From assembly GCA_034698045.1 (NCBI GenBank), contig JAQGAU010000135.1, positions 1 through 38,697 of the forward strand: a DNA stretch of 38,697 nucleotides. Direction: 5' to 3'. Positions 22,721 to 32,207 of the stretch are shown here, in pieces (within the stretch, counting starts at the first letter, position 1; each line of letters starts with the position of its first letter). The position numbers and the translations under genes are program-made. Source of the stretch: Paramacrobiotus richtersi. Taxonomy: Eukaryota; Tardigrada; Eutardigrada; Parachela; Macrobiotidae. Below the pieces are notes generated by a model. That model was not told where the DNA came from. It was given only the letters and a program-made list of their open reading frames with translations, and searched no databases.

Positions 22721-23488
22721 ATGGCTGCAGTACAAGTCGACCAGTTTCTTCTGGAGTTGGAGGCTCTTTTGCAGCAGCCACCAAAGGTCACGGATGTAGA
22801 CGTACCTGTTGTTAGCATTCCCAAAATTACTCAACCTGGGTTTGTGTTCCACATCGGCGCCGCCAAGGTTTTAGTTACCTCCGAATCCCGGATTCTGGTA
22901 CGCTCACTGAAAAACTCACCCATCGCTATTTGGAATATCAAGGAGATGTTTGAAGTTTTCTCGTATATGTGTTCTGACGATTGTCGGCTTGACCTTACCT
23001 GTGCTGGACGATCCAAACGTGGGAAAAACGCCGATCCGCGCGATTCGTATTCCCGTGTGCTGTCAGGAAACCTGCTGGTCAAATGGGTAATCATTTGTGA
23101 ACGGGATTACTTGCAGGTCGATCGTTTCCTGGATGAAAGTTGTCAAGGGCAAGTGCTGCACCGTTCCCGCTTCAATACGGCTTGCCTGCGCGAAGTCAAC
23201 ACTCTAGATATCAGCGGGTTCTTGGGACGGTTCTCCATCTTCCTGAATCCTCCGAAGCCAGCCATGCCAATGGACTTGGAAGGACACATGATGGGGAAGG
23301 TTCTGGAGACGCTCAACGGACAGACGAAGCCCACATTGGAGGCGACGGTGCGACGGGTTCTCGGGGACAAGGGACTGATGTCACACTTACGTAGTGCACT
23401 TTTTAAACAGTTGAGTACGTTCTGTGACTATGACTTTACACGTGTACGCTCCGTGAATGCTATGCTACAGAGTACGCAGCAGTTGTAG
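22721..23488 (+). CDS. unrecognised 255-aa intronless Polinton ORF
   Basis: ATG at 22721 (MAAVQVDQFLLELEALLQQ) opens a single uninterrupted frame. I do not recognise the family. It has an N-terminal amphipathic helix, a beta-rich middle (GFVFHIGAAKVLVTSESRIL), a possible Cys pair (CSDDC ... C), and a C-terminal helical part ending QSTQQL. No transmembrane segment, nuclease or protease signature is visible. Its place, divergent from the polymerase near one element end, is where Polintons often carry a lineage-specific gene. An upstream in-frame TTG at 22667 is not needed. It is GC-richer than the flanks and appears intact. Confidence 0.65.
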   Translation: MAAVQVDQFLLELEALLQQPPKVTDVDVPVVSIPKITQPGFVFHIGAAKVLVTSESRILVRSLKNSPIAIWNIKEMFEVFSYMCSDDCRLDLTCAGRSKRGKNADPRDSYSRVLSGNLLVKWVIICERDYLQVDRFLDESCQGQVLHRSRFNTACLREVNTLDISGFLGRFSIFLNPPKPAMPMDLEGHMMGKVLETLNGQTKPTLEATVRRVLGDKGLMSHLRSALFKQLSTFCDYDFTRVRSVNAMLQSTQQL

Positions 23489-23807
23489 AACTATGATGTC
23501 ATTATAGTGTTACGTGTGCAAATATTTACCTCTGATGTCATTCTAGCACATAATGAAAAGAGCGGGCTGTTGTCAGTCACGTAGCGCGCTGAGGCGCGGG
23601 CAGTTCTATACTACATCTATCTGCTCGTGTCTCAGCGTGCTATGTGCTGCATGACGTCATCGGCGTACTTTCCAGTTAAAGTCAAGCAGTGACTAATTAA
23701 TGATGTAATCGTACGTCGGTCGTACAGGGTGCGTTATACGGTAGTACTAGTGTGCGTCGTTGTGAACGGCGCACCATGTCAAGCGCGAAGTACTGTATGA
23801 AATGAAA
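23489..23807. other. Polinton right subterminal non-coding
   Basis: No gene. It contains another TGACGTCA palindrome (23652-23659) and further TGATGTCAT motifs, mirroring the motif cluster on the other side of the 255-aa ORF. Confidence 0.4.
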
Positions 23808-24045
23808 CATTTTAATTAGTTTTAATTAAAATACGGCTGGAAGCCGTCGGTCAGATTCCGACTCGAAGGTGTTGGTCAGAAACGAAGGGCGCTGTTTGAC
23901 CGTAGGAAGATATCCGAAGCCGGGTGGCGGCCGCTGGTTATTTTTTTAATAATTAAAATAAATTTTAATTTATTTTAATATTAAAATGCGGTTTGTCAAC
24001 GGTCGGCTGGAAAATAATCGGTACTCAATTGGCCCAGTAACTACT
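23808..24045 (-). repeat. Polinton right terminal inverted repeat
   Basis: This is the inverted counterpart of 6561-6772. The outer about 105 bp are nearly identical. The inner part is about 25 bp longer than the left copy and clearly diverged, GC-rich around 23850-23935. Confidence 0.8.
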
Positions 24046-24051
24046 GCTGGC
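24046..24051 (+). repeat. Polinton target-site duplication, right
   Basis: GCTGGC, identical to 6555-6560. It adjoins the end of the right terminal inverted repeat. Confidence 0.85.
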
Positions 24052-24229
24052 AACGGGAGCACACCATCAGCTTATCCGATTCCTTGAGGCAGTACGCGCA
24101 CATTTTTCTGTAGTGCTGATACTTGAGCGAAAAGACCCATGGATCACAGGAAAGAACCACATCGCCAGCTGCGAAAGATTGCGGAGCACCTTGCCCATCA
24201 ACGGCTTTGTCGATTGCTGGGATGTCCAT
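24046..24229 (-). CDS. SMYD gene A, first part of exon 1 (start codon to MYND finger)
   Basis: ATG at 24229 opens MDIPAIDKAVDGQGAPQSFA, followed by GDVVLSCDPWVFS, the first SET strand of SMYD proteins (compare GDVV..EPW in genes B and C). MYND cysteines CAYC and CSRC follow. The frame is cut between the fourth and fifth zinc ligands (about residue 61) at 24046, where the right end of the Polinton begins. The remainder of the exon is at 6526-6560. Positions 24046-24051 (minus strand GCCAGC) are the target duplication. The promoter and start are thus separated from the rest of the gene by about 17.5 kb. Confidence 0.85.
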
Positions 24230-25168
24230 TTTACCCCTAACAGTCGTCAGTCAGCGTGGCATTAAATAACTGGGATTGTGCTCAAAAACTCTAACGAGCA
24301 ACAGGTTACAGCCCAGCGACTTCCTATGTCAGCTGCTGAATCAGATTCTGGCGTTGTAGATCGGTGATGCTGATTAGCGATGTGGGATCTATAAAAAATC
24401 AGTTTCCGATAAGATCTGTCTGCGTCTGGTCTGGTTGCACTGTCTCTGTGCGACGCACTCGCCGTACGTACAATCCGACATCGTGCACAGTCGCAGCTAA
24501 ACTTTGCTGCTTCAAATTCGTACTAAGCGAGAGCCATACTAAGGCTCAGAGAGAGGTGACGTCACCGCACCGTGCCACACGTACACTCACCACTTGCCAG
24601 ACCGTAAAATTATTGGACAAAATAATGGGCTCGAGAATACAGTATCGTACCGCTGAGTTCATTGACCCGCTGTATCTTGGAAGTAAGTAGCTGTACACCG
24701 GTCTGTGTTTCGTTTTCACTTGCAATGACGCACGGCAGGCGGAAGCAGAACAGTATCAGTGATCCCTATCTTTTTGGTCCAGTTTACCAATGATTTTTAA
24801 TTTAATGCAACTGCTAGAATTTTACAGCACCTGTAACGAGCTGAACAAAGCCATTGCATTCACTGTTCAACAACAATCACTTCAATAACCAGCCTGTAAT
24901 TCTCCCCAACAGTTACAAATTACCCAGTACACAGAATGCAATAAAAAGCCAACATCAACGAAGAGGTAGTACAAAAAAAGCGATTCCAAGACCATGAAGA
25001 CACTTGCGTGTCAGAGTAAACCGGGCAAATTCACGTAGACGGTGAACCCGACAAGTATTGACATGGTACGCATAGCCAAATGAAATGTCGTTCATGACAT
25101 GCCCGATGCTTATCGCGAGTGAAATGCGGTTATTCGGCCAACTTGCGATAAATCTCTTGCGCTTCCCA
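24230..25168. other. 5' region of SMYD gene A and 3' flank of gene B
   Basis: No gene recognised; short plus-strand frames have no support. A block GTTCATTGACCC at about 24658 recurs upstream of gene B (about 27622), so it may be a shared promoter element of the two youngest copies. A TGACGTCA palindrome lies at 24557-24564. Beyond the stop of gene B, the former coding continuation of its last exon can still be traced to about 25090. Confidence 0.35.
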
Positions 25169-27348
25169 CTACAAATTCAGAATCCCGGTTTCGAGGGTCT
25201 CCTTCCATTTTACAAGCCTCTCCCTGCCAGCTTGAAAATACCTAAGACAGGGCACTCTGAGGATGGGTTGGGTGCGGGCCAAGTCAAACTTGGGATAAAT
25301 GGCGCTGAAGAGTAAATGACATGTTTCCACATTTTGTTAAAGTTGGAAAACATAATCACACATCGCCAACTCACCGCACACACGCAGCCATTCCAGGGCA
25401 CAAATTCCACGCCTCTTTATAGCGCTTCTTACTGACCAGAAAACGCAACGCATTGCTTCCCAGGACGTAACGGAAGTGAGCGTCCACGTGAACAATATCC
25501 GCACGGTCCAGTTCCAGCAGCAGTCTGTACCGCATCTTTGACCGCGCCGTAACATCCTTCAACTCGTCTTCAATCAGTGTGTTTCGGTCCAACAAACAAA
25601 AAAGTTTAAGCAGGCGCTGTCTGTTAACAGCACCGCACTGGCGGCATGGGTTCAGGGCGCGGTGATCGCTGGGGATGCGCTCGGAGCATCCAGAGGTCAT
25701 GCACTTCAGTGGGTTGATTTCGGCATTCTAAATAACACCGTCGTTGCATACGTCTGCAGAGCGTTTACTGTGGGGGACGACTTACGTATTCTCGAGTGCA
25801 TTGATTACAGGTACAGGGATCAAAGTACCACTTTTGTGCATGTTCCTTCGAAGTGGTGCCGAAGATGTTGAGTGAGATTTCCCGGTGCCGTAGCTATGAA
25901 AGAAAACCGGTTCCTGTCAGTATGTTAGATCTGTTTGTTGCGAATATATCGCAACCTTACTTTCTCGTAAAGCAAAATCTCTTGGGACTGTTTCGCTAAA
26001 ACACATACGACATTGGGACTTACTTCTTTCAGACCCGTGTAGCCAGCAATATCCTCCGTAGCCCGTACCACCAATGTCCGTCGCTGCATATCCATAGTGA
26101 TACTTATGCCCCACGATAGTGCCGTCATCCGTCGATGCAGAGCCTGCGGAAAGAGTCCCGCGGCTATCAACCTCTCCTTGTTCGCTTGGCCCCGAATCGG
26201 AAAGATGTTGTAACAGATTTTGCGAACCAGCTGGTCGAACCTCGGTGGAAGGCTGCCCAGAGTCGCTGTTGGCCAGATAGCTCGGTGAAGAGTATGGTCA
26301 GCGTGTTTAAACCTTCAACATTTGAAAAGAGACCGCTGTTGCCGAATTGTTAAACAAAACTTGCTAATAACGCTAACTATCAAAACACAAGTCCGATAAC
26401 CAGAACTGAAGTAACCCTTATGATCCAGTTCAAAACGATCTTATTATTAGCCTACCCGACATAATACGCGTGCAGAATAACGAAAATAAGATTATCAAAA
26501 TAGTACGTATAATGAATAGTATTAATTCAAATAATTATTAACGTATATTACTGTTAATCAGATGCTCGAGTAAATGCACAATATCGTCCACTGTGATTTA
26601 TCAGAATATTGTACTTAATTCCACCCGAGAACTCAGCAATGAATCATTTTATGAGTTATTATGCTATATCAACAGTAACCAACTCATTACGATAACTTAC
26701 ACTTCGTCGTAATACGGATCATAAGGCAGCATTTCGAGGACGTCACTGGCACTGAATTCTCCGTTTCGGCCCATTAGCTGTTCCTTTCTCCCGCTCTGAA
26801 CAAGGAAAAGAGCCGCCGTTGTGATCATTATTCATTCTCTGTAACTTCAGACATATGTACTGGCGGGACTTGCCTTCATCTTGTTGACAATCTTGGCCAT
26901 AAGGATCTCCACAGTTCCGAAGCCGAATTCGCCGCAGCAATCCTTCTCAACACGTGGACGCAGTTGTCGTATATTTGTATTCATCTCTTTAAGCATTCTA
27001 CACTCGTGCTTGTGATCCATATTCCAATCGGCAGTCTACGCATGGTAAAGGGTTCGAAGATAAGCACACAACCAGTACTAGTTCATCCAGGCAACAAAGA
27101 AACCTCTGTCAAACGCACTCTTTTACCTGACAGTCTTCGCCGCAGTAATAGTGTAGTTCGCAACGGGAACACATCATCAGGTTGACACCGTTGCCTGCTT
27201 CCTGGAAGCAGCACGCGCATATGCGCTTGTAGAATGGATACATGAACGAACAGACCCATGGCTCGCAGGAAAGCACCACATCGCCAGCTGCAAAAGATTG
27301 AGAGGCAAGTTGCCCATTAACGGTCCTTTCGTCTGCTGGAATATCCAT
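25169..27348 (-). CDS. SMYD (SET-MYND) gene B, C-terminally truncated
   Basis: Seven minus-strand exons: 27127-27348, 26874-27035, 26701-26795, 26024-26312, 25786-25893, 25375-25727 and 25169-25304, one open frame of 454 codons. The start MDIPADERTVNGQ leads into GDVVLSCEPWVCS and the MYND cysteines (CACC ... CSRC ... HYYC ... C), then DWNMDHKHEC. The SET core reads GLFPQALHRRMTALSWGIS, further from the NHxCxPN consensus than in the other copies. Post-SET cysteines CTCNQC and C..CG are kept. The last exon stops early (TAG, 25169-25171) after ETGILNL. Beyond it the lost continuation (WEAQEIYRKLAE) is still readable, and an earlier stretch of the exon is shortened relative to gene C. Exon 2 has a GC donor, as in gene A. 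It is possibly functional but shows early decay. Confidence 0.8.
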
Positions 27349-28015
27349 TTTCCGTAACAATAAATGTGTCAGTCGAGATTTCTTTAAAAAACTCCATGCG
27401 GGAGCGGGTTAAATCACGATTCAGCGACCTTCTCAGAATCTCACAATTGTCAGTCAGCTGCAAGCGAGAAATGGACCAAAATTTAATGGTCTCGTAGACA
27501 CGGCACCGATGTACGTGTCACGTACTACGTGATGCTGGAAATGTGCGACTGCAGATTGTCTAGAGTCGTAACGTCTCTCTGGTCTCTACGACGTATGGCC
27601 AATCCCCATCGCATCTCAGCACAGTTCATTGACCCCTATCATGATGCACTTTTCTGTTTACTCTTTAACTGAATGTATGCATGGCATTTCTTCGTAAGTG
27701 ATGTTACCGCGGAAGTGGCGACGCATGTGTGCTTATCGCGCGTGATATCGTAACCCCTTGTTGCAAATTATCATAATGGCTAACATAGTTTTGTTGGTGT
27801 ACATTTCTACATTCTGGAAAAATTGCATCTGTACAAAAACCAGCCTGACTTTATCTAAAAAACTTAAGCCAGACCCGCACCACTGTGATCGGCAATTCAC
27901 AACAATAAAGAAAAGAGCTGTCCCAGAAGGTCACGGACATACACTCGAATTTCTCAAAATTATTGCCACGCAAACTGGCAGACTTCTTAACGGCCCCATC
28001 AATTACGTCGACATG
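27349..28015. promoter_or_regulatory. 5' region of SMYD gene B and 3' flank of gene C
   Basis: No gene. Positions about 27760-27960 are homologous to the 3' flank of gene E (35600-35830), sharing ACATTCTGGAA, the run CCGCA(C/T) and AATAAAGAAAAGA(G/A)CTGT. The motif GTTCATTGACCC (about 27622) is shared with the upstream region of gene A. Confidence 0.4.
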
Positions 28016-30542
28016 CTACACGTGACCCAGCGTAATCTCCATCGTAATCTGAACGATTGCTTGTAAATCGAGCGCCAGATCGCCCTCCCACTGGTTATCC
28101 GGTCCGGCCAGTTTGCGGTAAATTTCCCGCGCTTCCAACAACCAGTCCACGACTTTGGCATCCAGGATATCCTTCCACTTTGAACGAAGTCCTTCCTTGC
28201 CAACTTGACAGTACCACTGACATGGCACTTCGGCGGCTACACGAAGCATACAGGCGCGATGCAGATGGTACTTGGGGTAGACGGCACTGAAAATAAGTTG
28301 CACAAATAGGAGTACTGTAGGCAGTGAAAGTTACTAGGTCTTATTTTAGCGGCTTCCCCAGCCGCGGAACCACAAAATAAAAGGTCAATTTCGTTTCTCC
28401 GAAAATATCTATCTCCCACGGGCATTTAGCTGTATTCGTACCGGAACTAGTAATTTTTTCTTCCATTGTTGGCTAAACGTACGAAGGTACAAACCTCTTC
28501 GCTAGCTCTGCTTCACTGGTTTACCATTCAACAGTTCAACTTCACTGCTTAACAACTTCATAAGAAAGAGGTTCAAGAATAACGGAGTGTTCTACTTGTG
28601 TATGACGGCAAAGTAAACCACATACAACTGACAAGTCGATAAGTATGTGATTCATGAACTACAAAGATCTCTCATGAAGTACAAAGATAAGGGCCGCCAA
28701 TTAATACCGGCTTAAAATTATGAGAATGTGATTCACTCACCGTACAGCGGCGATCAGTCCCGTGCACAAATTCCATGCCTCTTCGTAGCACTTTTCATGC
28801 ATAATCAAAGAACGCAACACATCACTCCCCAGAACGTAACGGAAATGAGCGTCCAGATGGACAATATTCGCCTGGTTCAGCTCCAGTAACAAAGCGTATT
28901 GATGTTTCCGACGGGTCATGACGTCCTTGACGACTCTAGTGACCACCCAATTTCTCTCCATCAAGGTCTTCAGTTGCCGCAAGCGCTGGTCATTCAGCGC
29001 ACCACACTGGGTGCAAGGTTGATTTGCGCGGTGATCGCTGGGGATGCGCTCGGTGCATCCGGTGGTCACGCATTTCAGCGGGTTGATCTCGGCATCCTGA
29101 TTTGTGTAAAGACGTTTATTGACTCGCGAACGACTGAACTATAATGGACATGTTCGTCTGTGGGCAGACTTACATATTCTCCAGTACATTTCTTGCACGT
29201 ACATGGTGTGAAGTAACATTCCTGGGCCAAGAGCCGGCGCTCGGGCAGACTGGCGGCAAAAATATTCAGCAATAGCTCGTTCTGCCGCAGCTGCAAAATA
29301 CATTCCTTTCAGATTGTAAAAACTGCTATTACAGAGAACGTGGCCTTGGGCACGATGCAGATTGTACAGCCCCTATTCCTACAACAAAATCGTGGGCTCA
29401 TCCGGCAGAGAATTCAGCAGCTTTGGTACAAAGCCCCTTTGTTCCACAGTGTAAAAGTAAAATGAATACTCACATCTTGAAGACCAGTGTAATTCGCAAT
29501 GTCCTCCGTAGCACGCACAACCAGGGTCCGCCGTTGCAGATCCATAGTGACGTTGACATCCCAACACACCGGCGTCATTTGCCGGTGCAGCGCCCGCGGA
29601 AAGAGTCCCGCGCCAAACAACTCCTCTTTGCCCATTAGGTCGCGAAGGGGCAAGACGTTGTAGTACACCTTGCGAAGCAACTGGTCAAAACCCTCCGGAA
29701 TGCTACCCAGTGTCGCTGTTGGCCAGATGCGCGCGTGCAGAGTGTGATTCGAAAGCTGGAACCTTCGGGAGCAAAAAGCATGCAGACAGCGATTAGCTTC
29801 GAAGAAATTATTGGAACTTGTAGCAAAGACTATGACATTGTTGTTATAAACATTTAGTAATAATTCTGGCTTCTGCATTTCGTTCCCAATTATCAGCTCG
29901 ATTCTGTACGAATACATCTTGTCATACGTACAACTTTTCGTAATGCGGATTGTAAGACATCTGTTCGAGGACCTCTCGCGTGGTCAGTCCGCTGAATCCT
30001 GTCAAGTGTTCGCTTTTGCCGATCTGAACAAGAAAAAGGCGCGATATGTATTCTATCTTTCTGCAACTTTCAACAAATATTGACATTACCATGATCTTGT
30101 TGACGATCTTTGCCACAAGAATCTCCGCTGTGCAGAACTCAAACTCACTGCGATAAACCATCTCAACAGCTGGGTTCAGTTTTCGGATGTTGACGTTGAT
30201 CTCTTTAAGCATTTTGCATTCGCGCTTGTGCTCTTGTTTCCAATCGGCAGCCTGCGTGCATCACATGGTTAACACTTGACGAACAGGCCGTATTCCAGCG
30301 ACGAGTTTTACGGCGACTACACTCACCTGACATACGGCACCACAGTAATGATGGAGCTGGCAACTGGAGCATGTCATCAGCTTATTTCGTTCCCGCTTGA
30401 AGCAGTACGCGCACGTTTCCTTGTAGGAACTGTACTTGAACGAGCAAACCCATGGTTCGCAGGAGCGAACCACATCGCCAGCTGCGAAAGACTGAGAGCC
30501 AGTGGGCCCATTAAGGCCCTCTTCGTCTGATGGGACGTCCAT
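28016..30542 (-). CDS. SMYD (SET-MYND) gene C, complete, 500 aa
   Basis: Seven exons on the minus strand: 30327-30542, 30090-30251, 29932-30023, 29474-29762, 29174-29290, 28741-29096 and 28016-28286, one frame of 500 codons. The MYND finger has Cys44, 47, 58, 61, 67, 71, His80 and Cys84. The first SET strand is GDVVRSCEPWVCS. The SET core spans about residues 165-245, with PVCWDVN (221-227) where SMYD enzymes have NHxCxPN. Post-SET cysteines are 283, 285 and 288, then C301, C306 and C..C at 320-323. The C-terminal about 180 residues are helical and TPR-like (YVLGSDVLRSL ... EAWNLCTGL ... YPKYHLHRA). SMYD proteins methylate lysines in the cytoplasm or nucleus, but the missing SAM-binding Asn-His argues against normal activity here. 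The gene is divergent from gene D, 1.7 kb away. Confidence 0.88.
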
Positions 30543-31190
30543 TTTCCGTGACAGTCACTGTATGCTGAGATGTCGGAAAAAGGCACCCAAAAACTACAGT
30601 AAAAATTCAAACGGAAGGAGCTTACGAAGTAATTCAAACTACTTACAGACAGTCTTACTTACAGTACGAGTACAAATCAATCAATGCAGGCTCAGACTAC
30701 TGCTGACGGCCCACTGGTGATGCGCCGATGCACGCCGATTGCATGTTGTTTATCCGGGCGGAAATTGAGCTTATTTAAATTAGTGTTGATAATTCATGTT
30801 GTAGAACTGTTCACCACTAGTTTGAGTTGACAACTGCTAAAAATTAACAACAATTCGGTCGTTAAAAATCAGTGTTTAGTAAGAACATGTCCAACAGTTG
30901 CAACACCTGAAATTGACCAAAAGCCTCGCAGTTTAACTGTACGTTACGTGTTTAACTGTGCGTAAAGCTTATTAATTATCTTTTGCAAAGAACAAAACAT
31001 TTTTGTTGATGTGAACCTTTGCGCACTTTATTAGTCTGCTCACATACCAACAGTAAAGCGTGGTTTTTGTAAGGAATTAATCTGTGTCATTCGACTTAGC
31101 ATTTGAATCAAAACAAGTCTAGCTCTAAATATCCGAAACATGCCTTTCGCTACCTGGGAATTTACGTAATACTGTACTGTAATCAACACC
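30543..31190. other. upstream region of SMYD gene C
   Basis: No coding feature. Presumably contains the promoter of gene C; no clear motif was identified. Confidence 0.35.
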
Positions 31191-31520
31191 ATAGAAATAT
31201 TGGACCACCTCGGACGCCACGGTCTCAGCTGCAAGAGGTCAGCCGGAGGAATCATCCGCCACGACACAATTAGTGCTGAATTTGCCCGTGCGCAGCGGTG
31301 TGCTAAAGGCTTCCGGGCATCCATCCCGCCTGAAGCCGAAGGGGCTATCAACAAAGGACAGAAAAAGGCCAGACGTGACTTACACCTCTTGGGATAGCGG
31401 GAAGCCACTCTCGGTCGACGTAATCTGCGTTGACACTTTGTGCAATTCGCACGTCAACCGCTTTTTCCAGAGAGCCGGCGCGGCAGCAGAACAGCAGAAC
31501 AACGGAAGGAAGTGAGATAT
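31191..31520 (+). mobile_element. LINE C-terminal fragment, decayed
   Basis: One frame reads LDHLGRHGLSCKRSAGGIIR, then HDTISAEFARA. After a frame shift around 31330-31355, a second frame continues DRKRPDVTYTSWDSGKPLSV, then VDTLCNSH and AGAAAEQQN. This is the H.LSC..S.G...RH...N ... DGKRPD....W..G..L..D..C.DT....H block at the C-terminus of a group of animal non-LTR retrotransposon proteins, downstream of the motif seen at 1-184. It is a short dead fragment without its reverse transcriptase part. Confidence 0.7.
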
Positions 31521-32207
31521 GCATTCTTAGAAAATCGCTACGTTTTCACGCCGACAGTTTTCGAAATTTACGGTACCTGGGGACTAATTTAGGTACGAAA
31601 AGGATAGTCGACAAAATTGGAAGAGAATAGATATCTCAACGCCGTCACAACAGAACCGCGTTCAAAGAATTTTACGACAGAAATTGTCCATGTTAATGCA
31701 AAAGGCAAATGCCGTGTTATGGGTACGGTACCCGATTCTGTCGGTCTAGACGAGATTTTCCTGCAGAGTTCATTTTGTTTTTCTGCCTGAACGAATGCGT
31801 ACAGTATACATATGATCTCATGGTACAGCAACAAACTCAATGCTGAACATGTGTGAATTCAACTTAAGAATAATTCGAATGCCATGCGTTTGAATATTCT
31901 TACAATTGTTAGACTAATTCAATTATTCAAATGGCTATATGTCTGAATTAGAATAATTCCAATTCAAATTGTCAGCCGAATTATGTGCCGCGTGCGCCAC
32001 AGTGCGGAGGACGACCTGCGCTCAGGCGACTGCCTGCGAGGATTAATCAAAAACCAAAATTAAGTGATTTCAGATGTCAGAAATAGTCGACGATAAAACT
32101 GAACGCAGTTGTTCAGTTTTCAAGATTTTGCATGTGATTTGTCAAATGTACTTGTTCCATCTTTAATTCAACATTTCTTGCGAGATTCTGAATGATATTT
32201 GCCTACA
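31521..32207. other. intergenic and 5' region of SMYD gene D
   Basis: AT-rich. A palindrome-like run of ATTCAAT/ATTGAAT-type motifs occurs at 31855-31975 (GAATTCAAC ... AATTCGAAT ... TTCAATTATTC). No gene recognised. Confidence 0.35.

Larger units (their letters stand above)
6561..24045. mobile_element. Polinton/Maverick-type element, 17,485 bp
   Basis: Both ends read AGTAGTTACTGGGCCAATTG inward, and the outer about 105 bp are nearly identical in inverted orientation. They are flanked by 6-bp direct repeats GCTGGC (6555-6560 and 24046-24051). Length, long terminal inverted repeats, 6-bp duplication and a protein-primed family B DNA polymerase together define the Polinton/Maverick class. The element also holds a 255-aa ORF divergent from the polymerase, an intact six-exon gene of unknown function, and an MFSD6-like transporter gene. 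No integrase, ATPase, protease or capsid gene was recognised, so it looks incomplete as a self-mobile unit although its ends look whole. Smaller repeats are nested at 14.7-18.1 kb. Near-identical ends and an otherwise open host gene around it suggest a young insertion. Confidence 0.85.

Noticed and set aside
24364-24690. 108-codon plus-strand frame upstream of gene A
   Set aside because: No domain, no splice context, and it lies in the promoter region of a minus-strand gene.
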